Shown here: positions 36,878 through 42,608 of the stretch, piece after piece
Layout of the letters: each line of letters starts with the position of its first letter
How positions within the stretch are numbered: position 1 is the first letter of the stretch
Assembly (NCBI GenBank): GCA_040400005.1
Contig: JBBARC010000029.1
Coordinates: 1 to 42,608, forward strand
DNA: 42,608 nucleotides
Direction: 5' to 3'
Source: JBBARC01 sp040400005
GTDB lineage: Bacteria > Pseudomonadota > Alphaproteobacteria > Acetobacterales > Acetobacteraceae
The notes under the pieces: generated by a model
Database searches by the model: none
What the model was told of the DNA's origin: nothing
Seen by the model: only the letters and a program-made list of their open reading frames with translations
Translations under genes and position numbers: made by a program

Positions 36878-37194
36878 TCGACACCGTGCGGCCGGTGAGA
36901 ATTGTCGATCTTATTGAGGCCGACTTGGTCCCCACTCCCACGAAACTTTTTGGCCAGTTTCGAGAACATCGGATTGAAGCCATGCTCGACGGCGACGGCA
37001 CCTTCGTTTGTGGGTCAACTACCTCGTCATCTCCATCCGTGGCGGCCGGCCACGGCATTACGTCGAAAAGCGGCCAAAAATCGCCGGGACGAAACTATTG
37101 GTCAATCAATGGCTGGTTATTTTGGCGGGTGAGCGGGCGCCACAGTGAGAGCAAAACCCTCAATGATCTCCGCCGCGAATTTTTGGGTGGCTGA
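36874..37194 (+). CDS. RAMA-domain protein (restriction/methylase-associated)
   Basis: 106 residues. IVDLIEADLVPTPTKLFGQF, then SPSVAAGHG and SINGWLFWRV, and a final LNDLRREFL match the pattern of the RAMA domain (restriction enzyme adenine methylase associated), a small module thought to recognise modified or target DNA. It is normally fused to nucleases or methylases; here it is free-standing. The ATG at 36874 overlaps the previous stop. It lies 74 bases before the R-M genes and may belong to that system. Confidence 0.65.
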   Translation: MIDTVRPVRIVDLIEADLVPTPTKLFGQFREHRIEAMLDGDGTFVCGSTTSSSPSVAAGHGITSKSGQKSPGRNYWSINGWLFWRVSGRHSESKTLNDLRREFLGG

Positions 37195-37206
37195 ATTAAA
37201 GTGAGT

Positions 37207-37254
37207 TTGACATGACTGCATTGCACATTCTATGTTATATAACATATATAACAT
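37207..37254 (+). promoter_or_regulatory. Promoter and palindromic operator of the R-M operon
   Basis: A consensus -35 TTGACA (37207-37212) is followed after 18 bases by TATGTT (37231-37236). Overlapping the -10 is a perfect 14-base palindrome ATGTTATATAACAT (37232-37245), with a third half-site ATAACAT at 37248-37254. The first gene of the operon, a small ribbon-helix-helix protein, starts at 37268 and is the obvious candidate to bind here. Confidence 0.65.
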
Positions 37255-37267
37255 GAGATTGTGCAAA

Positions 37268-37450
37268 ATGCCAAAAGGGAACTCTGGGCGGATTGTTGTT
37301 GAGGTCGATCAAGCCCTCAAAACCAAACTCTACATTGCACTCGCCGGGGACAACAACTCCACGCTGAAGGATTGGTTTGTGAGAGCTGCCACAAACTACA
37401 TCGCAGAGCGAGAGCAGCCGAGCATACCCGATTTGAGCGGTGGAAAGTGA
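37268..37450 (+). CDS. Small ribbon-helix-helix protein preceding the methyltransferase
   Basis: 60 residues: a predicted strand (GRIVVEV), a helix (DQALKTKLYIALAG) and a second helix (STLKDWFVRAATNYIAERE) fit a ribbon-helix-helix DNA-binding fold. Similar MPxGNSGRIVxEVD proteins are, as far as I recall, often found just before restriction-modification genes. The ATG at 37268 follows a short leader; upstream in-frame ATG codons lie inside the promoter palindrome. It ends 15 bases before the methyltransferase and probably regulates the operon like a C protein. Confidence 0.75.
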   Translation: MPKGNSGRIVVEVDQALKTKLYIALAGDNNSTLKDWFVRAATNYIAEREQPSIPDLSGGK

Positions 37451-37465
37451 ACCCGGAAAAAAATC

Positions 37466-39118
37466 ATGAACTTTATGAAGAACGAGTCCGCTCAAAAGCT
37501 TAGGGGTGGCTATTATACGCCGCCTGATCTGGCTGTTTTTTTGGCACGATGGGTAAAAGCTATAAACCCCAAGAAAATTCTGGAGCCTAGCTGTGGCGAT
37601 GGGGTTTTTTTTAGTGCCTTAGCAAAGATAAAAGGCTTTTCAAAAGTAGCCGTCACAGGTGTCGAGCTTGATGAGATTGAAGCGGCGAAGTCAGAAGATA
37701 GGGCGCGTCAGGTTGGTCTAAAAAACACAACTATTCATAAAGAGGACTTTCTGGGTTGGGCGCTCAAGCATATGGGCGATGAGTCCATGCGGTTTGATGC
37801 AATTTTAGGTAATCCGCCATTTATTCGTTATCAGTACCTCCCAGCACCATTTCAGACTCGTGCAGAAGAGATATTCGCCGAGCTGAAACTTCCCTTTACG
37901 AAGCACACCAACGCTTGGGTGTCGTTTATATTGGCATCGATGTCCTTGCTGCGCCCTGGTGGACGGCTAGCGATGGTTGTTCCGGCCGAGATTATTCATG
38001 TTATGCACGCACAGTCCGTGCGCTCGCACTTAGGCCGCGAATGCCGGCGGCTTGTTATTGTTGACCCGGAAGAAATTTGGTTTGAGAATACCCTCCAAGG
38101 TGCCGTGCTTTTGTTGGCCGAGAAGCGGATTAACGCAAATGAGAAATTACAGGGTTTGGGAATATACCCTGTAAAAGGCCGGAACTTTCTCAACCTCGAT
38201 CCGGCCGATGTTTTTAATGCGCCGCAGGCCATCAATGGTAAAACTGTTGCCGGAAAATGGACTAGGGCGATTTTGGATGCGGACACTCGTGCTTTGTTCG
38301 ACGAGATTTCCGGCCACCCAGACGTTTATCGCTTTGAAGACGTTGCGAAGGTTGACGTTGGAATTGTAACCGGCGCAAATAAATATTTTCTTGTCACGGA
38401 TGAAGTGGTTGACCGCTATAACTTGTCGAAATGGGCGCACCCGATGTTCGGGCGTAGCGATCATTGCCCTGGCATCATCTATGATAAGAAACAGCACGAA
38501 GCGAACGCGCGGGCAGGATTGCCAACCAATTTTTTATGGTTCCAGGGCGAGGCACTTCAACGGAGCGCTGCACTACGTGCCTACATTGAAGAAGGCGAGG
38601 GGCAGTCGCTTCACACCCGCTATAAATGTCGCACTCGCTCTCCCTGGTTCACGGTGCCGTCAGTTTATTCGACAGAGGTGGGCATGCTCAAGCGCGCGCA
38701 TGACTCTCCACGCCTTATCCTCAACACGATCGGCGCTTATACGACGGACACAGCTTATCGCATCCGCGTGCGCGATACCAAATTGGAGACATTCGTCGGA
38801 TGCTTCGTAAATCCCCTAACTGCCCTCAGCGCGGAGTTAGAGGGGCGCCATTATGGCGGCGGCGTTTTAGAACTGGTTCCCTCTGAGATCGAGCGGCTAT
38901 TGCTACCGTTGCCGACAAAGGTCAATATTGACCTTCGTGCCCTAGATAAATCTGTCCGCAGTACGCGTATGGATGATGTCCTGCAACAGCAGGGGCGCAT
39001 TGTACTGGGGGCGCTGAATTTGTCGGCTGCCCAGCAAGACAAAGTTTTATCCGGTTGGCAGCATTTGCGTGATCGCAGGCAAAGAATATCGAGGGAAGTG
39101 CCGGCGGAGGTTGATTAG
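37466..39118 (+). CDS. Type II DNA adenine N6-methyltransferase (Eco57I/TaqI-like)
   Basis: 550 residues. Motif X is GGYYTPPDLAVFL (14-26), motif I ILEPSCGDGVFF (38-49, SAM binding), and motif IV NPPF (116-119), which makes it an N6-adenine enzyme of the gamma class. The C-terminal 300 residues would hold the target-recognition domain. It protects host DNA from the partner nuclease. Sequence here is visibly AT-richer than the core genes. Its stop codon overlaps that of the nuclease gene on the other strand (TTAG, 39115-39118). The recognition site cannot be read from sequence. Confidence 0.9.
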   Translation: MNFMKNESAQKLRGGYYTPPDLAVFLARWVKAINPKKILEPSCGDGVFFSALAKIKGFSKVAVTGVELDEIEAAKSEDRARQVGLKNTTIHKEDFLGWALKHMGDESMRFDAILGNPPFIRYQYLPAPFQTRAEEIFAELKLPFTKHTNAWVSFILASMSLLRPGGRLAMVVPAEIIHVMHAQSVRSHLGRECRRLVIVDPEEIWFENTLQGAVLLLAEKRINANEKLQGLGIYPVKGRNFLNLDPADVFNAPQAINGKTVAGKWTRAILDADTRALFDEISGHPDVYRFEDVAKVDVGIVTGANKYFLVTDEVVDRYNLSKWAHPMFGRSDHCPGIIYDKKQHEANARAGLPTNFLWFQGEALQRSAALRAYIEEGEGQSLHTRYKCRTRSPWFTVPSVYSTEVGMLKRAHDSPRLILNTIGAYTTDTAYRIRVRDTKLETFVGCFVNPLTALSAELEGRHYGGGVLELVPSEIERLLLPLPTKVNIDLRALDKSVRSTRMDDVLQQQGRIVLGALNLSAAQQDKVLSGWQHLRDRRQRISREVPAEVD

Positions 39119-40299
39119 TCGATTTCAAGAATGAATCGGCTAGTAGCTGCTTTGTCGCGGTAAAGCGCTATTGTTCGACCGATTAAGTCCGGCCGAGCGA
39201 TAAGCGACCTCATCGGCCCCCAGCTCAAACGTGTCATTGCGTTCTTTTGCAGATAAGTTTTGCTGGTGGTGCTTGTGTTGTGACTGATGCGAAGATCAAA
39301 CTCGCCGAAGCTCACATTCTTCATCACGAGCTGAAATTTTGCGTAAACCTCTTCTATATCGGGTTTCTTAGTTGGTGCCCAAGCGAGATCATCAAATACT
39401 TCATCCCGAAAATAATGCCGTTGATCGACACTGGCGTCGAGCAAGCCTTTATCAAGGTTTATTGAGCCAGTCGGGTGAGTGTTCGCGGCGGTCGGAATTG
39501 TTAAATCCCGCCGCGTGAGAGGTTTACTTTTCCACAGCAGTTGAAATTCCACACCAAGAGCTGCGGGAGCTGTCGTGGCAGCCGTGGAGGCTTTGGCCTT
39601 TGGAGCGCCCTTACCCAGCTTCGCCGCCTTTTTTGCGAACGCAAGCGCTTTTCGAATGGGTATTACTTTTAGCTTGATACGAGGAATGGGGTCTTCGCTG
39701 CCGCTGCTTGCTACCGTCGTTGGCCTTGGCGGCGGTATTTCCATCTCGTCAACCAGCCGGCCACTCGCGAGCATCTCCTCAAGCAAAGTGACGGACGGAA
39801 CCTTGAGTATGTGCCCAGGAAAATCGGTCCGCGACGATTCAAATTGATTTTCAATAGATTCAACGACGGCTTTGTCATTGTCGTCGGAGAGATCAAAATT
39901 GAGTCGCAGCCCCGCTTCGATGTTATTGTTTAGGCCGCCAAGAGTAAGGTTTGCACTACCGATTACAAGGCCAGCATGCTTTTTTCCGCGAACGAGATAG
40001 AGTTTGGGATGGAACAGAACGTTCCGTGATCCGGTATCGACAGCATATAAGGTCGCATCCAATTCAAGAAGGCTGTTCAGCCCTTGGTATGATGTAATAT
40101 CATTTCGTACACCTGCAAATACGGTTACTTTGGCGCCACAACTCCCGATTTCGGCCTTTAAAAGAGCGACGCCGCTTTCAGTTATAAAAGCCACGCTTAT
40201 GATGACGTGTTGAATATCCAAAATACCGAACAACTCTTGAACAGCTTTGGCGTGTGTGCGGGGCGTTAATCCCTGAAGGATGAAATGATTTTTTGCCAT
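39115..40299 (-). CDS. Phospholipase-D-fold restriction nuclease (BfiI/NgoFVII-like)
   Basis: 394 residues from the ATG at 40299. The N-terminal domain has one HxK motif (HPKLYL, His97 and Lys99) followed by GSANLT (Ser115, Asn117), the single HKD-type site used by BfiI-like restriction enzymes, which form the full active site as dimers and need no metal. The C-terminal part (about 200-394) has a Lys/Ala-rich linker and an unknown domain likely to recognise DNA. It converges on the methyltransferase. Specificity is unknown. A stand-alone phospholipase role is unlikely beside a methylase. Confidence 0.8.
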   Translation of the reverse strand: MAKNHFILQGLTPRTHAKAVQELFGILDIQHVIISVAFITESGVALLKAEIGSCGAKVTVFAGVRNDITSYQGLNSLLELDATLYAVDTGSRNVLFHPKLYLVRGKKHAGLVIGSANLTLGGLNNNIEAGLRLNFDLSDDNDKAVVESIENQFESSRTDFPGHILKVPSVTLLEEMLASGRLVDEMEIPPPRPTTVASSGSEDPIPRIKLKVIPIRKALAFAKKAAKLGKGAPKAKASTAATTAPAALGVEFQLLWKSKPLTRRDLTIPTAANTHPTGSINLDKGLLDASVDQRHYFRDEVFDDLAWAPTKKPDIEEVYAKFQLVMKNVSFGEFDLRISHNTSTTSKTYLQKNAMTRLSWGPMRSLIARPDLIGRTIALYRDKAATSRFILEID

Positions 40300-40361
40300 C
40301 AACTTTACTGTTCCAGGGGGACAAATCACCGAGTGGTATCAATATAATAGCAGCGAGCCGC

Positions 40362-40449
40362 AGGGTGCAATGCCCTTCGCATTGCACCCTCATTACAAGA
40401 AAAGTGCCATGTCTCGAAAAGAGGTGCAATGCGAAAAGCATTGCGCCTT
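40362..40449. repeat. Pair of REP-like hairpins upstream of the nuclease gene
   Basis: First hairpin: perfect 12-bp arms AGGGTGCAATGC / GCATTGCACCCT with loop CCTTC (40362-40390). Second: AGGTGCAATGC / GCATTGCGCCT with loop GAAAA (40422-40448), one mismatch. Both share GGTGCAATGC, giving four copies of the same decamer within 90 bases. They lie between the nuclease and toxin genes, both minus-strand. Confidence 0.85.
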
Positions 40450-40537
40450 ACGGAATCATACAAAACGCCGAATGTCCGGCTTTGGGTGATGCCCTGCCGC
40501 CTAGCGATGACCAAAATGGACACATAGCTGCCCGGCG

Positions 40538-40963
40538 TTAGGTCACCGCCGCCCATGGGTTGATGAACCGTACGCCAGCCGCGTCAAACGGCGCAACATC
40601 GCGGGAAGCCACAATAAAGCCGCACGCCGCGGCAATTGCCGCGATAGTGCCATCGGCCATGCTAATCGCCAGTCCCGCAATTTTTGCCTTTGACATGAGG
40701 TCAGTATAAACGCGCGACGCGTCAAAATCGAAGGGCAGAATACGCCCCGCAAACACCGGTAGCAGCTCCCCTTCCAAGCGCTCATGCGGAATGTGGCGCC
40801 GCCGCCCCACCGGCATCGCCGCAATGCCAAAACGCAACTCGGCCACCGTAACGGCGGACAAATATAACGTCTCGACCGCTTGCGCATCGATCCACGCCAC
40901 CACCTGCGGATCAGGCTTGGGCTTCCACGGCGCCGATACGACGTTTGTATCGAGAAGGATCAT
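40538..40963 (-). CDS. FitB/VapC-type PIN-domain toxin
   Basis: 141 residues. PIN ribonuclease with the acidic set Asp5 (LLDTNVVS), Glu42 (VAELRFG), Asp104 (ISMADGTIA) and Asp122 (ASRDVAPF). It should cut RNA and be held inactive by the antitoxin. Its ATG overlaps the antitoxin stop as ATGA. The RxxxGIAAMPxGRRR and IAxLAISMADGTIAAIA patterns fit the FitB branch. Confidence 0.93.
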   Translation of the reverse strand: MILLDTNVVSAPWKPKPDPQVVAWIDAQAVETLYLSAVTVAELRFGIAAMPVGRRRHIPHERLEGELLPVFAGRILPFDFDASRVYTDLMSKAKIAGLAISMADGTIAAIAAACGFIVASRDVAPFDAAGVRFINPWAAVT

Positions 40964-41214
40964 TCGAATGTCATCGGCACCGCTGGTGTTTGGTCGCGGT
41001 ACTGCCGGATGGCCTCCACATCGTTATTCGTAAGGCTGGCCTCCCGGCCAATGGCGGCGAGGAGGGATCCGAGCTTGATGCGCCCCTCGGGTCTGGCGGC
41101 TTTCTCCAGGATGTCGCGAATTTCTGCCTCGGTGCTTCTTCCGTGCTCGGCCGCACGCACACGCAGCGCCCGATGGGTTTCCTCAGGCAGGTTCCGCATT
41201 GTCAAAGCGGCCAC
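40960..41214 (-). CDS. FitA-type antitoxin
   Basis: 84 residues. N-terminal ribbon-helix-helix (LTMRNLPEETHRALRVRA, then GRSTEAEIRDIL) followed by a toxin-binding tail (RIKLGSLLAAIGRE), as in FitA. I use the GTG at 41214 because it gives the family N-terminus; the ATG at 41199 would cut off the DNA-binding strand. It should repress its own promoter in the 237-base space before prs, where I could not define an operator. Confidence 0.9.
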   Translation of the reverse strand: MAALTMRNLPEETHRALRVRAAEHGRSTEAEIRDILEKAARPEGRIKLGSLLAAIGREASLTNNDVEAIRQYRDQTPAVPMTFE

Positions 41215-41451
41215 CGCGGCACGTTATTTCCGTTGCAAGCAATGCTATTACTTATGCGCCCATGATATCGCGCATTCAAGAGTGCGAACCACAAGGTGCG
41301 CGCTCACCGTCCCGGCTGAAGCCTGCCCTGTCGCGCGCGCCGGCTAAAAGCGAAATTGCACCCGCCCCGCGCCGGCCCCGGCCCTTACGTGACAATCCCG
41401 CGACAGGTTGCTAAAACGCGCCCGCCCGCCTTCACATGAGTGCCCCGCCCC

Positions 41452-42384
41452 ATGAAAATCGTTGCCTGCAACAGCAACCGCCCGCTCGCCGAGGCGGTCG
41501 CCGCCAGCCTCAACCTGCCGCTCACCCGCGCGTCAGTCCGGCGCTTCGCCGATATGGAAATCTTCGTCGAAATCAACGAAAATGTCCGCGGCGAAGATGT
41601 CTTTGTCATCCAAAGCACCAGCTACCCCGCCAACGATAACCTGATGGAACTGCTCATCATGCTCGATGCGCTGCGGCGCAGCTCAGCACGGCGCAAAACC
41701 GCCGTCATCCCCTATTTCGGCTACGCCCGGCAAGATCGTAAATCCGCCCCGCGCACCCCCATCTCCGCCAAACTGGTCGCCAACCTCATCACCGAAGCCG
41801 GCGCCGACCGCGTGCTAACGCTCGATCTCCACGCCGGCCAAATCCAAGGCTTCTTCGATATCCCGCTCGATAACCTATTCGCCGCCCCCCTCTTCGCCAA
41901 CGACATCAAAGACCGCTACGCCGGCCGCGACGTGATGATCGTCTCCCCCGATGTCGGCGGCGTGGTGCGCGCCCGTGCCCTTGCCACCCGCCTTAACACC
42001 GATCTCGCCATCATCGATAAACGCCGCGAACGCGCCGGCGTCTCCGAAGTGATGAACGTCATCGGTGATGTGTCGGGGCGCGATTGCATCATGATCGACG
42101 ACATCGTCGATTCCGGCGGCACACTCTGCAACGCCGCCGAAGCGCTGATCAAAAACGGCGCCAAATCGGTCGGCGTCTACATCACCCACGGCGTGCTATC
42201 GGGGGGCGCCGTCGCCCGTATCACCGCAAGCCCGATCGAAATGCTCACCATCACCGATAGCATCCTGGCAACAGAAGCCGTGCGCCTCGCCCATAACGTC
42301 CGCCAACTCTCCATCGCCGGCCTCCTCGCCGAAGCCATGCGCCGCATCAACGACGAAAGCTCCGTCAGCTCGCTGTTCGATTGA
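41452..42384 (+). CDS. prs: Ribose-phosphate pyrophosphokinase
   Basis: 310 residues. Makes PRPP from ribose 5-phosphate and ATP for nucleotide, His and Trp synthesis. The flexible ATP loop and metal-binding DLHAGQIQGFFDIP, and the PRPP-binding CIMIDDIVDSGGTL, are intact. The ATG at 41452 (MKIVACNSNRPLAEAVA) is the family start, and a GTG 12 bases earlier is ignored. It ends in front of stacked inverted repeats. Confidence 0.96.
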   Translation: MKIVACNSNRPLAEAVAASLNLPLTRASVRRFADMEIFVEINENVRGEDVFVIQSTSYPANDNLMELLIMLDALRRSSARRKTAVIPYFGYARQDRKSAPRTPISAKLVANLITEAGADRVLTLDLHAGQIQGFFDIPLDNLFAAPLFANDIKDRYAGRDVMIVSPDVGGVVRARALATRLNTDLAIIDKRRERAGVSEVMNVIGDVSGRDCIMIDDIVDSGGTLCNAAEALIKNGAKSVGVYITHGVLSGGAVARITASPIEMLTITDSILATEAVRLAHNVRQLSIAGLLAEAMRRINDESSVSSLFD

Positions 42385-42421
42385 GGCTTTGGAGTTTTTG
42401 GGGGGGAAGAAAAGCAAGGCG

Positions 42422-42464
42422 AGGGGCTTTGCCCCTTCGATCCCCATTAAAGGCTCGCCTTTAA
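42422..42464 (+). terminator. Two short hairpins after prs
   Basis: AGGGGC / GCCCCT (42422-42436, loop TTT) and TTAAAGGC / GCCTTTAA (42447-42464, 2-base centre) follow prs by about 40 bases. T-rich sequence comes next (ATCCTTTTAG). Together they are the likely transcription end of prs. Confidence 0.55.
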
Positions 42465-42475
42465 AATCCTTTTAG

Positions 42476-42548
42476 TTGGGTTTTGGGGGAAGGGGGCCAA
42501 CTGAGATCGTCGCCCACATTGTGCTGGCCCCCTTCCCCCAAAACCCAA
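42476..42548. repeat. Long perfect inverted repeat at the right end of the window
   Basis: Two arms of 24 bases (42476-42499 and 42525-42548) are exact reverse complements, starting TTGGGTTTTGGGGG and ending CCCCCAAAACCCAA, around a 25-base centre. It is much longer than a normal terminator stem and could be a repeat element or an insertion target. Confidence 0.9.
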
Positions 42549-42570
42549 GTAGTGGGTTCTAAGGGGTACA

Positions 42571-42608
42571 GACCGGGCACATAGGTGACACTTTAGACCG
42601 GGCACCTG
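42571..42608. mobile_element. Probable end of an insertion sequence (cut by the window)
   Basis: GACCGGGCAC occurs at 42571-42580 and again at 42596-42605, a 25-base period, with ATAGGTGACA between. Repeated ends of the form GACC-GG-CA-ATAGGTGACA are, from memory, common at IS481/IS3-type element ends in proteobacteria. Only 38 bases are visible and no transposase is in the window. Confidence 0.4.

Overview
The window is GC-rich chromosomal DNA from an alphaproteobacterium, most likely in the Acetobacteraceae/Rhodospirillales. The pointers are the gene order ribF-ileS-lspA, a hopanoid-type phosphorylase (HpnG), an FnrL-type regulator with matching FNR boxes, a MarR/OmpR-regulator pair beside ilvE, an alphaproteobacterial style ParC and RecO, and a dispersed repeat built on AAAAGTCTTTT and CTTCTTTTTC hairpins that I associate with acetic acid bacteria. 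The genus cannot be fixed from the sequence alone. No rRNA, tRNA or CRISPR array was seen.

Layout. 93-4953 (minus): three exported type-B carboxylesterases in one tightly packed operon. 5231-10239 (minus): parC, recO and mutL, followed by a broken VapC toxin remnant (10276-10527). 10552-15430 (minus): the ribF-ileS-lspA-DUF3035 lipoprotein operon. 15494-17772: a small oxygen-response cluster made of a CBS-BON protein, an Fe-S FNR-type regulator and a GNAT-like protein, with one FNR box in front of each of the two outer genes. A pirin gene relic (about 17848-17985) precedes a methyl-accepting chemotaxis protein. 19773-26750: an uncharacterised protein, a cysteine hydrolase with a structured leader, an MsbA-like ABC exporter, ispG, trpS and hpnG. 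26761-29226 (minus): mrp, an acyltransferase with a 13-base homopolymer just after its start codon, and an exported peroxiredoxin. 29581-31631: hflK-hflC. 31681-32742: an exported protein with an HEIGE motif. 32897-36490: histidine kinase, response regulator and MarR gene, divergent from ilvE.

From about 36539 to 41214 the character changes. Base composition becomes AT-richer (clearest from 37200 to 40500) and the genes are accessory: a chimeric antitoxin/recombinase remnant, a RAMA-domain protein, a small ribbon-helix-helix protein, an Eco57I-like adenine methyltransferase, a convergent phospholipase-D-fold nuclease (BfiI-like), paired hairpin repeats and a FitAB toxin-antitoxin pair. I read this as a horizontally acquired restriction-modification and stability island inserted between ilvE and prs. 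prs (41452-42384) restores core sequence. The window ends in stacked inverted repeats and what looks like the tip of an insertion sequence.

The points most worth following are the R-M locus with its palindromic promoter and companion genes, the phase-variation candidate in the acyltransferase, the mutually exclusive hairpins before the cysteine hydrolase, the FNR mini-regulon, and the family of repeats bounded by terminal inverted repeats that occupies several intergenic spaces.
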